This document shows positions 29,886-38,388 of a stretch of 64,000 bases of DNA, one piece after another (within the stretch, counting starts at the first letter, position 1; the number at the start of each line of letters is the position of its first letter). The translations under genes and the position numbers were made by a program. The notes under the pieces were generated by a model. It was given only the letters and a program-made list of their open reading frames with translations. It made no database searches and had not been told where the DNA came from. The DNA is taken from contig NZ_CP136962.1 of NCBI RefSeq assembly GCF_002863305.2, forward strand, positions 310,001-374,000, in the 5' to 3' direction. The stretch is from Neisseria perflava. GTDB taxonomy: Bacteria; Pseudomonadota; Gammaproteobacteria; Burkholderiales; Neisseriaceae.

Positions 29886-29976
29886 TTAGCTGGTTCGAGT
29901 AGTCAGTTAATAGTTTCTCCTCTATTTCTCCTTTGTAGACTTGGCACACATTCTGTCGGATGTGTGCATTTTTTTT
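29886..29976 (+). ncRNA. Sibling small RNA 2 (NmsR-type)
   Basis: About 91 nt. Promoter TTGCGC at 29851-29856, 17-bp spacer, CATAAT at 29874-29879. It shares the TTTCTCCTCTATTTCTCC core and the following TTTGTAGACTTGGC with sRNA 1. Its terminator stem differs: GCACACAT/ATGTGTGC plus eight T (29944-29976). The 5' parts differ, so the pair probably has overlapping but not identical targets. Confidence 0.78.
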
Positions 29977-29991
29977 GCCTATTTAAAATAA

Positions 29992-30026
29992 AGGCCGTTT
30001 GAATGTTGTAATCTTTCAGACGGCCT
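29992..30026. terminator. DUS-pair terminator of the lrp gene
   Basis: Inverted pair, one arm with a single mismatch (GGCCGTTTGAA). It lies between sRNA 2 (+) and the lrp stop (-). Confidence 0.7.
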
Positions 30027-30043
30027 TTGTTTATCGAATAGAA

Positions 30044-30529
30044 TTAGATGTCTAATACTACTTCTTCTTTGACTTCTTCCATGACAACATAGCTGCGGCT
30101 TTCGGCTGCAGCCGGCAGTTGCAGCAGGATATTGCCGAGCATATCGCGATAGGCGGACATATTGGGCAGGCGGACTTTGATAAGGTAGTCGTATTCGCCA
30201 GAGACCAAGTGGCATTCTAGAATTTGCGGAATCTTCAGCACTTCGCGTTTGAAGTCTTCAAAAATATTGCCGGATTTGGAGCGCAGTTTTAGCTCGACAA
30301 AGACCAAGAGGCTTTGGCCTAAAGCATGAGGATTCAGATGGGCGTGATAGCCGGTAATGAGGTTGTCGCGTTCCAAGCGACGGACGCGTTCGGTTACCGG
30401 CGTGGTGGAGAGGCCGACTTTTTCAGCCAATTCAGTCATGGGGATACGTGCGTTTTGTTGTAGGAGCTTGAGAATTTTTAAGTCGGTTTTGTCGAGTTCT
30501 TTCATGGCCTTGATGTCTGTCGTTTTCAT
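30044..30529 (-). CDS. lrp: Lrp/AsnC-family transcriptional regulator
   Basis: N-terminal HTH (LDKTDLKILKLLQQNARIPMTELAEKVGLSTTPVTERVRRLE) and C-terminal RAM ligand-binding domain (about 75-150). 161 residues from ATG 30529; an inner ATG at 30505 (MKELDKTDL) is also possible. A feast/famine-type regulator of amino-acid metabolism by family. Adjacent to the two sRNAs, as in other Neisseria. Confidence 0.9.
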   Translation of the reverse strand: MKTTDIKAMKELDKTDLKILKLLQQNARIPMTELAEKVGLSTTPVTERVRRLERDNLITGYHAHLNPHALGQSLLVFVELKLRSKSGNIFEDFKREVLKIPQILECHLVSGEYDYLIKVRLPNMSAYRDMLGNILLQLPAAAESRSYVVMEEVKEEVVLDI

Positions 30530-30721
30530 TTGGATTGAATCATAACCTTAAAACAGCCTGAGAAGAAGCATAAATGCCTAAAGGTGCGCATGAGTTCTAA
30601 AATATGAATAGATTATTCTTGTGTATTTCATGGAATCCTGTGTAGTTTTTGACCTATAATATTTACTTCAAAGTAATAGGGCAGGCCGTCTGAAACGGAA
30701 TGCCGATAAGAGGAATACATT

Positions 30722-31780
30722 ATGCGTCCGCTCAATGCGCAAATCCGTTTGGATAATTTACGTCAAAATTATCGTTTTCTCAAAGAGTTGCATGGCAATA
30801 AATTGTTGGCCGTGATTAAGGCCGATGCTTACGGGCATGGTGCGGTCAGATGTGCACACGCGTTGGCGGATATTGCCGACGGCTTTGCGGTGGCAACGGT
30901 AGATGAAGGCGTGGAATTGCGTCAAAACGGCATTAAAAATCCGATTGTTTTGTTGGAAGGCGTGTTTGAGGCTGCGGAATATGCGGATGTTGACCGTTAT
31001 GATTTGTGGCCGGCAATCGGTAGCCAATGGCAGTTGGAGGCGTTTGTGCATCATGAGTGGCAACGTCCGACGACCGTATGGCTGAAAATGGACTCGGGTA
31101 TGCACCGTGCCGGTTTCTTTCCGCATAACTATGCCGCCGCCTATACTGCATTGAAACAATCCGAATCGGTTGAAAACATTGTGAAATTCAGCCATTTTGC
31201 CTGCGCGGACGAACCGGAAAACGGCATGACCGAAATGCAGCTTGAAGCGTTTGATTTGGCGTGTGAGGGTTTGGAAGGCGAAGAGAGCTTGGCGAATTCC
31301 GCCGCGATTTTGAACGTGCCTGAAGCGCGGCGCGATTGGGGACGTGCCGGTCTGGCCTTGTATGGTATTTCGCCTTTCGGCGGCGTGGATGAGCGTTTGA
31401 AACCTGTTATGCGCCTGACTTCCCGTGTTTTCGGCGAGCGCGTGTTGCAACCGCATTCTCCGATTGGCTACGGCGCAACGTTCTACACCAGCAAATCTAC
31501 CCGTGTCGGTTTGATTGCCTGCGGCTATGCCGACGGTTATCCGCGTCGCGCTTCCACTAATTCCCCTGTGGCAGTGGATGGCAAACGCAGCCGTATTATC
31601 GGCAGGGTATCTATGGATATGATTACGGTTGAGCTGGAAGCATCGAAAGAGGGCTTGGGCGCGGAAGTCGAGCTTTGGGGCGATGTGATTAATATCAATG
31701 AAGTTTCCGAAGTTGCCGGTATGATTCCGTACGAAATTCTCTGCAATATCAAACGTGCGAAGTTTACTTATATCGAGTAA
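30722..31780 (+). CDS. alr: Alanine racemase
   Basis: PLP-dependent interconversion of L- and D-alanine for peptidoglycan. 352 residues. PLP lysine in AVIKADAYGHG (Lys33), ALYGISPF near 217, and CGYADGYPR near 267. A possible TATAAT -10 lies at 30655-30660, and a DUS sits in the leader (30684-30695). Confidence 0.95.
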   Translation: MRPLNAQIRLDNLRQNYRFLKELHGNKLLAVIKADAYGHGAVRCAHALADIADGFAVATVDEGVELRQNGIKNPIVLLEGVFEAAEYADVDRYDLWPAIGSQWQLEAFVHHEWQRPTTVWLKMDSGMHRAGFFPHNYAAAYTALKQSESVENIVKFSHFACADEPENGMTEMQLEAFDLACEGLEGEESLANSAAILNVPEARRDWGRAGLALYGISPFGGVDERLKPVMRLTSRVFGERVLQPHSPIGYGATFYTSKSTRVGLIACGYADGYPRRASTNSPVAVDGKRSRIIGRVSMDMITVELEASKEGLGAEVELWGDVININEVSEVAGMIPYEILCNIKRAKFTYIE

Positions 31781-31793
31781 GCAGTAAAAGATG

Positions 31794-31829
31794 AGGCCGT
31801 CTGAAATGTGTTTTCAGACGGCCTTTTTA
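31794..31829. terminator. DUS-pair terminator, alr / pseudouridine synthase
   Basis: Inverted AG-DUS pair plus T run between convergent genes. Confidence 0.85.
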
Positions 31830-31839
31830 TTAGCTGCAA

Positions 31840-32583
31840 TTAAAACGATTCGTCAGCGCGTAGATAACGCCATTTGCCCGGCGGCAGTCTGCCGAGTTTG
31901 ACTTTACCCATGCGGATGCGTTTCAAACCGACGACACGCAGGCCGACCAGTTCGCACATGCGGCGGATTTGGCGTTTTTTGCCTTGTCGCAAAATAAAGC
32001 GCAACTGGTCTTCGTTTTGCCATTCGACTTTGGCGGGGCGCAATTTTTCTCCGTCCAAACTCAAGCCGTGGTTGAGTAGGGCGAGGCCTTTATCGTCCAG
32101 TTTGCCACGGACGCGGACAAGGTATTCTTTTTCGCTGCTGCTGTTTTCACCAATCAGTTGTTTGGCAATGCGGCCGTCCTGAGTGAGTACTAACAATCCG
32201 ACGGAGTCGATATCTAAGCGGCCGGCAGGGGCTAAGCCGAATTTGTGTTTTTCGCTGAAAGGGATATGGCTGTCATCGCCTTCCCAATGGTTGTCGGCTG
32301 TGATGAGTTCGGCGGCGGATTTATAGCCTTTTTCTGCCTGCGCGCTGACGTAGCCGACGGGCTTGTTCAGCAGGATAGTTACGCGCGCGGCTTGTTTTTC
32401 ATGGGCTTGTTTGTCGAGGTCGATGCGGTCGCGCTCGGTGACTTTTTGACCGAGTACGGCGGTTTGGCCGTTGACTTTGACCCAGCCTTGCTCGATGTAG
32501 CTGTCTGCCTCGCGGCGCGAGCATAAGCCTAATTGCGCCATGCGTTTGGAGAGGCGCATGGTTTCGGAATCGTTGTTTTGCAT
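31840..32583 (-). CDS. RsuA/RluF-family pseudouridine synthase
   Basis: rRNA pseudouridine synthase, 247 residues. N-terminal S4 RNA-binding domain ([31 protein letters not shown]). The catalytic motif [17 protein letters not shown] contains the active Asp at about 122. RQIRRMCE near 208 is typical of the RsuA/RluB/E/F group. Sequence most resembles RluF; the exact target nucleotide is not certain. Confidence 0.85.
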   Translation of the reverse strand: MQNNDSETMRLSKRMAQLGLCSRREADSYIEQGWVKVNGQTAVLGQKVTERDRIDLDKQAHEKQAARVTILLNKPVGYVSAQAEKGYKSAAELITADNHWEGDDSHIPFSEKHKFGLAPAGRLDIDSVGLLVLTQDGRIAKQLIGENSSSEKEYLVRVRGKLDDKGLALLNHGLSLDGEKLRPAKVEWQNEDQLRFILRQGKKRQIRRMCELVGLRVVGLKRIRMGKVKLGRLPPGKWRYLRADESF

Positions 32584-32915
32584 GGTATGGCAATATAGAA
32601 GAAATGGGAATGTCGGATTATAGCATTGACCGTTTATCAGGCCGTCTGAAAACTGAATTTTTGGGTTTTCAGACGGCCTTGCGTTTGCTATATGTTAAGG
32701 AATATTTGGATTTGAAGTAAAAAATGAAGGGTATATTGTCTGTTTGTGTTAACCTTACGGGCGAACTAATCATTTTGTTTTTTGTCGAATTCGGGTTGAA
32801 ATGACATTTCACTCATAAAATCTATAAAGACTAAAATGATTGGTCTTTCTAAAGCGCATGAAGGCAGTTTGTTGCTAAAACCAGCTTTCGTGTATCACGT
32901 TTTAAGGATAAATCA
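32584..32915. promoter_or_regulatory. Divergent intergenic region, pseudouridine synthase / cstA
   Basis: About 330 bp with an inverted DUS pair at 32639-32679, then AT-rich sequence that should hold the cstA promoter. No promoter was assigned with confidence. Confidence 0.45.
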
Positions 32916-34997
32916 ATGAAATCGCTCAAATCATTTTTGATTTGGGGCATTGTGGTTTTGGTAGGCCTGGCCTCCTTTACCACTTTGGCCCTCAGTCGCG
33001 GCGAGCAGGTCAGTGCGATTTGGATGGTTACGGCCGCCATTTCGGTATACTGTATTGCCTACCGTTTTTACAGTCTTTACATTGCCAACCGTGTGATGCA
33101 GCTTGATCCTAACCGTCTGACTCCGGCTGAACGCCACAATGACGGCTTGGACTATGTGCCCACACATAAAGGCGTACTGTTCGGCCACCACTTTGCCGCG
33201 ATTGCCGGCGCAGGTCCTTTGGTCGGTCCTGTATTGGCAGCACAAATGGGTTATCTGCCCGGTACTTTGTGGATTATCTTCGGCGTGGTGTTTGCCGGTG
33301 CCGTACAGGATATGATGGTCTTGTTCGTCTCCATGCGCCGTGACGGTAAGTCTTTGGGCGATATCGTGAAACAAGAACTCGGTACTGTTCCCGGCGTGAT
33401 TGCGTCCATCGGTATTTTGATGATTATGGTCATCATTATGGCAGTGTTGGCGCTGATCGTTGTGAAAGCATTGGTTCACAGCCCTTGGGGTACGTTCACC
33501 ATCGCAGCAACCATGCCGATTGCCCTGTTTATGGGTATTTATACCCGTTATATCCGTCCGGGCAAAATCGGCGAGATTTCCATCGTCGGCTTTATTTTGC
33601 TGATGTTGGCCGTGATTTACGGTGAAGATGTTGCCCGCAGCTCCTTTGGTCACTGGTTCGACCTTGATGGCATTCAGCTGACTTGGGCGATTATGATTTA
33701 CGGTTTCGTGGCTTCCGTATTGCCGGTTTGGCTCTTGCTGACTCCGCGCGACTATCTGTCTACCTTCCTGAAAATCGGTACGATTGCAGCTTTGGCTTTG
33801 GGTATCGTTATTGTTAACCCGACTCTGCAAATGCCTGCAGTTACCCACTTTATTGACGGTTCAGGCCCAGTATTCTCTGGTGCGTTGTTCCCATTCTTGT
33901 TTATTACCATTGCTTGTGGTGCGGTTTCAGGCTTCCATGCGCTGATTTCTTCCGGTACTACGCCAAAAATGGTGGAAAACGAAACCCACGTCCGCATGAT
34001 CGGTTACGGCGGCATGATTATGGAAAGCTTTGTGGCCATTATGGCGCTGGCTGCCGCCGCTTCGCTTGATCCAGGCGTGTACTTCGCGATGAACAGCCCG
34101 GCTGCGCTGATTGGTACAGATGCCAACACTGCTGCCGAAGTCATCACCACCAAACTGAATTTCCCTGTTGATGCCGCAACCTTGTTGCACACTGCTAAAG
34201 AAGTGGGCGAAAACACCATTCTGTCCCGCGCAGGCGGCGCGCCAACCCTCGCAGTCGGTATGGCGCACATCATGAGCCGTCTGATTCCGGGCGAAGCCAT
34301 GATGGCGTTCTGGTATCACTTTGCCTTGCTGTTTGAAGCCTTGTTCATCCTGACCGCCGTTGACGCCGGTACGCGCGTTGCCCGTTTCATGATTCAAGAC
34401 TTGGGCAGTATCTTCTACAAACCATTCGGTAACACCGACTCTATCCCTGCCAACCTGGTTGCCACATTCTTTGCAGTGGCATTGTGGGGTTACTTCCTCT
34501 ATACCGGCGTAACCGACCCTCTGGGCGGCATCAACTCGCTCTGGCCTCTGTTCGGTATCGCCAACCAAATGCTGGCAGGCGTAGCGTTGATTATGTGTAC
34601 CGTTGTATTGGTGAAAATGAAACGCGACCGCTATGTTTGGGTAACCTTGGTTCCTGCTGTCGGCGTATTGTTCGTAACCTGCTATGCCGGTTTGCAAAAA
34701 CTGTTCCACAGCGACCCACGCGTCAGCTTCTTGGCTCACGCAGGCAAATACCGCGATGCCTTGGCTTCAGGCGAAGTCCTTGCTCCAGCTAAAGACATTG
34801 GCGAAATGTCACAAATCATCTTCAACGACCAAATCAATGCCGGTTTGACCGCTTTGTTCTTGGCAGTTGTCGTGATTGTCGCCGTGTACGGTTTCCGTAC
34901 CGCCATGAAAGCCCGCAAAGTCGGTTGGCCAACTGCTAAAGAAATTCCAGCAGTGTACCGCGACGGTAAACAGCCGGAGGCTCAAAGTGAAGCATAA
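32916..34997 (+). CDS. cstA: Carbon starvation protein A (pyruvate/peptide transporter)
   Basis: Multi-pass inner-membrane transporter of the CstA family, 693 residues with about 16-18 hydrophobic segments. HHFAAIAGAGPLVGPVLAAQMGYLPG (about 90-115) is the strongly conserved family signature. Family members import pyruvate and have been linked to peptide uptake. It overlaps the next small gene by 11 bp. Confidence 0.94.
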   Translation: MKSLKSFLIWGIVVLVGLASFTTLALSRGEQVSAIWMVTAAISVYCIAYRFYSLYIANRVMQLDPNRLTPAERHNDGLDYVPTHKGVLFGHHFAAIAGAGPLVGPVLAAQMGYLPGTLWIIFGVVFAGAVQDMMVLFVSMRRDGKSLGDIVKQELGTVPGVIASIGILMIMVIIMAVLALIVVKALVHSPWGTFTIAATMPIALFMGIYTRYIRPGKIGEISIVGFILLMLAVIYGEDVARSSFGHWFDLDGIQLTWAIMIYGFVASVLPVWLLLTPRDYLSTFLKIGTIAALALGIVIVNPTLQMPAVTHFIDGSGPVFSGALFPFLFITIACGAVSGFHALISSGTTPKMVENETHVRMIGYGGMIMESFVAIMALAAAASLDPGVYFAMNSPAALIGTDANTAAEVITTKLNFPVDAATLLHTAKEVGENTILSRAGGAPTLAVGMAHIMSRLIPGEAMMAFWYHFALLFEALFILTAVDAGTRVARFMIQDLGSIFYKPFGNTDSIPANLVATFFAVALWGYFLYTGVTDPLGGINSLWPLFGIANQMLAGVALIMCTVVLVKMKRDRYVWVTLVPAVGVLFVTCYAGLQKLFHSDPRVSFLAHAGKYRDALASGEVLAPAKDIGEMSQIIFNDQINAGLTALFLAVVVIVAVYGFRTAMKARKVGWPTAKEIPAVYRDGKQPEAQSEA

Positions 34998-35181
34998 GCT
35001 CGCATCTTGGTGGAAAACCATCAAGTTGACAGCGAACTTGATGGCCGGTGTCCCAGATTATGAAAACTACGTTGCCCGCCAGCGCAAACATAATCCCAAC
35101 GCGCCGGTCATGACCGAGCTGCAATTCCAAGACTACTGCCGCAAACGCCGTTGCGGCGGCAACGGCGGACGCTGTTGTTAA
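34987..35181 (+). CDS. YbdD/YjiX-family small protein (DUF466)
   Basis: 64 residues from GTG 34987, with GGAGG upstream inside the cstA end. YENYVARQRKHNPNAPVMTELQFQDYCRKRR is the family core. The C-terminus is Cys/Gly-rich (CGGNGGRCC). These proteins are encoded directly after cstA/btsT genes and are probably required for transporter activity. Confidence 0.88.
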   Translation: MKHKLASWWKTIKLTANLMAGVPDYENYVARQRKHNPNAPVMTELQFQDYCRKRRCGGNGGRCC

Positions 35182-35194
35182 TGAAGGCATAAAA

Positions 35195-35228
35195 AGGCCG
35201 TCTGAAAATATTTTCAGACGGCCTTTTA
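35195..35228. terminator. DUS-pair terminator after cstA operon
   Basis: Inverted AG-DUS pair with T tail, downstream of the YbdD-like gene. Confidence 0.85.
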
Positions 35229-35298
35229 TTGTGAAATATCAATAAACATCAAAAACTTTGTCTTGCCATCAATATTTAAGCGAACAACTTGCTAATAT

Positions 35299-35589
35299 TT
35301 ACTCTTCTTCGAGCAGTACCAGCGGACGCTGTATTTTTCTGAGTTCTTCCACCTCGTCCAACAGCCGCATAATCAGCCCCAATGCGGGAATGCCGGCTTC
35401 AAAATCACGGCTTAAGCGTTGTGCGCGACGGATGCGGGCAAGATGAAAACCACTGAAGGTGCTTTTTTCGGGCGCACCATCGATGCTGATGATGTCTTCT
35501 GCTATAAGTTCCAACAGCCAATCGCGACGGCAGCGGCTGGCGGCAACAATTTCTTCAAAAGTAAGGGTAACATCGGAGGACTGAATCAT
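35299..35589 (-). CDS. cbpM: Chaperone modulatory protein CbpM
   Basis: 96 residues, MerR-like small protein that binds and inhibits the J-domain of CbpA. LTFEEIVAASRCRRDWLLELIAEDII and the following helices match the family. It starts 15 bp after the cbpA stop on the same strand. Confidence 0.85.
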   Translation of the reverse strand: MIQSSDVTLTFEEIVAASRCRRDWLLELIAEDIISIDGAPEKSTFSGFHLARIRRAQRLSRDFEAGIPALGLIMRLLDEVEELRKIQRPLVLLEEE

Positions 35590-35604
35590 AATTTATCCTT
35601 TCTC

Positions 35605-36564
35605 TTATGCTTGTTTCGCGGCAAAGTGTTCGGCCAATTTTTCCCATGCGGCACGGTCGGCTTCGCTCTCTACTGGCGGAACATTAATGCGGATATTGAG
35701 ATAAAGGTCTCCGGCTTCTTTTGCAGGAATACCTTTGCCTTTGAGGCGGATGCTTTTACCGCTTTGGCTGTTGGCAGGCAGATTGACCTGTAAGCGGCCT
35801 GAAGCGGTAGGGACGATGATTTTGCCGCCCAATACGGCTTCCCAAGGTTTGACATCTATTGTTTGATATACGTCTTTCCTGTTTTTGACGTATAAATCAG
35901 GTTGGTCGTGGAACTTGATTTTTAAGTACAAGTCACCGTTTTCTCCACCGTTATATCCCGGCAAACCTTGACCGGCCAAACGGATTTGTTGGCCTTCTGC
36001 AATGCCTTTGGGGATTTTGACGTTGAGGGTTTTATTTTGATAAACCGCACGTCCGTATTCGTCTAGAGTCGGCACATTCAAAGTCATGCTACGTTCTGCG
36101 CCAACATACGCTGCGTAAATATCAATACTCAATTCAGCATGTTGATCTTCGCCTTTTATTGGGCCGCGGGGTTGCTCGGAACGAGTGTGGGATTGGCGGA
36201 ATGATGAAAACAGATCTTCAAAATTGAAGTCTCCCGCTCCGAACGGTTCGCCTTCATGACGTTCATAGTGGAAGCCGCCACCGTTAAATCCATTGCCAAA
36301 CGGATTGCCGCCTTGACCGAACGGATTGCCTCCGGCGCTGCGTCCGTAAGGATTAACCAACATTTCATCGTATTCGGCCCGCTTTTCTTTGTCGGAAAGC
36401 GTTTCGTAGGCACGGTTGATTTCTACCGTACGTTCGGCTGCGTCAGGTTCTTTGCTGACATCGGGGTGGTATTTGCGCACCAGTTTTCGGTAGGCTTTTT
36501 TGATTTCGGCCTCATCCGCATCTTTGGCAACGCCCAGTATTTCATAATAGTTTTTTTCTGCCAT
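35605..36564 (-). CDS. cbpA: DnaJ-like co-chaperone CbpA
   Basis: Class B J-protein, 319 residues from ATG 36564 (MAEKNYYEILGVAK). J-domain 1-70 with HPD in RKYHPDVSKE, a Gly/Phe-rich linker (about 78-115), and two C-terminal substrate-binding domains. No zinc-finger region, so CbpA rather than DnaJ. The frame extends to 36636, but those 24 residues are unlike any family member. Operon with cbpM. Confidence 0.93.
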   Translation of the reverse strand: MAEKNYYEILGVAKDADEAEIKKAYRKLVRKYHPDVSKEPDAAERTVEINRAYETLSDKEKRAEYDEMLVNPYGRSAGGNPFGQGGNPFGNGFNGGGFHYERHEGEPFGAGDFNFEDLFSSFRQSHTRSEQPRGPIKGEDQHAELSIDIYAAYVGAERSMTLNVPTLDEYGRAVYQNKTLNVKIPKGIAEGQQIRLAGQGLPGYNGGENGDLYLKIKFHDQPDLYVKNRKDVYQTIDVKPWEAVLGGKIIVPTASGRLQVNLPANSQSGKSIRLKGKGIPAKEAGDLYLNIRINVPPVESEADRAAWEKLAEHFAAKQA

Positions 36565-36720
36565 GTTATTCCTTTGACTGCTCATATACAAAATTCTTAT
36601 AGTTTTAATAATTGAGGGTGGATATTCTAAAATCAAGGGCGTTGGAAATAAAATTCTCTATTTCTGACAATGATTAATGGATAATTTATTTCTTTGTTTC
36701 TAGAGAAATAGAAAATATAA

Positions 36721-36757
36721 AGGCCGTCTGAAATACGGTTTTTCAGACGGCCTTTAT
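36721..36757. terminator. DUS-pair terminator
   Basis: Inverted AG-DUS pair downstream of the minus-strand secreted protein gene at 36772. Confidence 0.75.
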
Positions 36758-36771
36758 ATCAAATTGGGGTT

Positions 36772-37221
36772 TTATTTGTCTTGAGCATTTTTTTGTTCGC
36801 GGACCACCCATTGGGCAATATCTGAACCCAATACTTTAGAAGTGCGGTTCAAGACGGCGCAAGAGCTTTTATAAGCGCCAAACATGCCGCCGGAAGAGTT
36901 GCGGGTAAAGGTTTTTTTGCCGACTTGTTTACCGTCAACATACAAAGTAGCAGAAACAGCCATCCCTTTGGCGTGGCCGATAAAGGCATTGCCTGCACTC
37001 ATGGCGGAAGTAATGGCGATATCTGCGTATGTACCTTGTTTTTTACCGTCACGGACAACCGTTACATCGCTTTTGGCTGCAGTTTCTTGCAAAGATTTGG
37101 ACATGATGCTGCCCACTTCTAAACACTCGGAAACAATACGGGTATCGATTTCTTCTTTATCGCGGTAAGGAATGCTTTCATCAATATGGACATCCGCGCT
37201 GGCAAATGCAGATGCAAACAA
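36772..37221 (-). CDS. Predicted periplasmic protein with unclear or lost start codon
   Basis: Function unknown. The frame encodes a mature protein beginning ADVHIDESIPYRDKEEID, preceded by a clear signal-peptide-like stretch RILATAFLFASAFASA. The only conventional start in frame is a TTG at 37221, in the middle of that hydrophobic stretch. Upstream codons run CCT AAC CGT ATC with no ATG, GTG or TTG. A one- or two-base change at about 37249-37254 may have removed an ATG. A plausible -10 (TATACAAT) lies upstream near 37285. The protein has two cysteines (CLEVGS and SSCAVLN). Confidence 0.6.
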   Translation of the reverse strand: MFASAFASADVHIDESIPYRDKEEIDTRIVSECLEVGSIMSKSLQETAAKSDVTVVRDGKKQGTYADIAITSAMSAGNAFIGHAKGMAVSATLYVDGKQVGKKTFTRNSSGGMFGAYKSSCAVLNRTSKVLGSDIAQWVVREQKNAQDK

Positions 37222-37366
37222 GAATGCGGTTGCAAGGATACGGTTAGGACACCTGAAATGGAATGTTAAAAAGAGTTGTTATTGTATAACGGCGTTTACA
37301 CTCAATCAACATAAGTTAAATAGGAAAAGATTTTGTTGAAATAGCTGTTATAGCAAGATAATCAAA

Positions 37367-37405
37367 AGGCCGTCTGAAATAATAGTATTTCAGACGGCCT
37401 TTTGA
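37367..37405. terminator. DUS-pair terminator
   Basis: Inverted AG-DUS pair downstream of the NlpD-like gene (-), followed by T residues. Confidence 0.75.
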
Positions 37406-37413
37406 TTGGGACA

Positions 37414-38118
37414 TTAATTTGTTCTGGTCAAATAAGGCAGGGGATCGACTGCTTTGCCGTTTAGACGAACTTCAAAATGTAGCTTGACGCTGTCTGAATC
37501 GCTGCTGCCCATGGTGGCGATAACTTGGCCGGCTTGGACTTTTTGATCTTTTTGTACTAAAAGCGTGTCGTTGTGGGCATAGGCGGTAATGGTGTAGTCG
37601 TTGTGGCTGATTAAAATCAGCTTGCCGTAGCCGCGGACTTCTTCGCCAACGTAGATGACGGTACCGGCTGCGGCAGAACGGATTTGTTGGCCTTGTGTGC
37701 CTGCAATATCTATGCCTTTGCTGGTTGTGCCGTTGTAGCGTTGGATAATGGAAGATGAGGCGTTATCGGTCGGCCATTGCAAACTTAACCGGTTGATCGG
37801 GGTAACGGCGGTCGCTTGGCGTTGCTGCGTAGCAGTATTGCGGGAGGCAACATGACGGCGGACGCGCAATACTTGACCGACTTCGATTTGTGAGGCGTTG
37901 GGAAGATTGTTCCATGCAACCAGTGTATTGACGTTTTGTCCGTAGCGTTTGGCGATTTGGGTCAGGGTATCGCCGGGGCGGACTTTGTAGTAGCCGTCGG
38001 GTACGGCGCGGTTGGAAGAGGTATTGTTGCCGGCGCAGGCTGCTAAGACGGCAATGGTGCTGATGAGGGCCAGACGTTTTAAGGCCGTCTGAAAGGTGGA
38101 AATAAAGGTTGTATTCAT
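37414..38118 (-). CDS. nlpD: NlpD-like lipoprotein (LysM and degenerate LytM/M23 domain)
   Basis: 234 residues. Signal peptide with lipobox LAAC (Cys about 28), LysM domain YYKVRPGDTLTQIAKRYGQNVNTLVAWNNL (about 44-73), and C-terminal M23 domain (about 125-230). Metal-binding residues are partly lost: the usual HxxGID is SKGIDIAG and the usual HLHFEVR is KLHFEVR, although YAHN keeps its His. That pattern fits a non-catalytic amidase activator acting at the septum. A DUS is embedded in the signal-peptide coding region (FQTALKR). Confidence 0.85.
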   Translation of the reverse strand: MNTTFISTFQTALKRLALISTIAVLAACAGNNTSSNRAVPDGYYKVRPGDTLTQIAKRYGQNVNTLVAWNNLPNASQIEVGQVLRVRRHVASRNTATQQRQATAVTPINRLSLQWPTDNASSSIIQRYNGTTSKGIDIAGTQGQQIRSAAAGTVIYVGEEVRGYGKLILISHNDYTITAYAHNDTLLVQKDQKVQAGQVIATMGSSDSDSVKLHFEVRLNGKAVDPLPYLTRTN

Positions 38119-38340
38119 GGGTTGTTTCTAAATGTATCGTTATACTGTATATGATAGATAGGAAGAGTGGAAAAAGGTTCACTCAAAAGGCATGGGATAA
38201 AATGCGGAAAGGCAATATAGTACCATTGAGAATTTGTAGATAAGGCTGAATATTTCTATATCTTTTTGATGCAAGGGGACTTTTTTGAAAAGGTAAAAGA
38301 ACGTGAAAGTTCTTTCAGACGGCATTGAATAAGGCAATAA
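38119..38340. other. Intergenic region between nlpD-like gene and ppsA
   Basis: About 220 bp. One near-DUS (TTTCAGACGGCATT, about 38308) and AT-rich sequence that should contain the nlpD-like promoter on the minus strand. No gene seen. Confidence 0.4.
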
Positions 38341-38376
38341 AAATCCCCTGCCGAGATAAACGGGCAGGGGATTTTG
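38341..38376 (-). terminator. Rho-independent terminator of ppsA
   Basis: Stem AAATCCCCTGCC/GGCAGGGGATTT with a loop of about 10 nt, immediately after the ppsA stop. Confidence 0.85.
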
Positions 38377-38388
38377 GTCTCATCAAAC

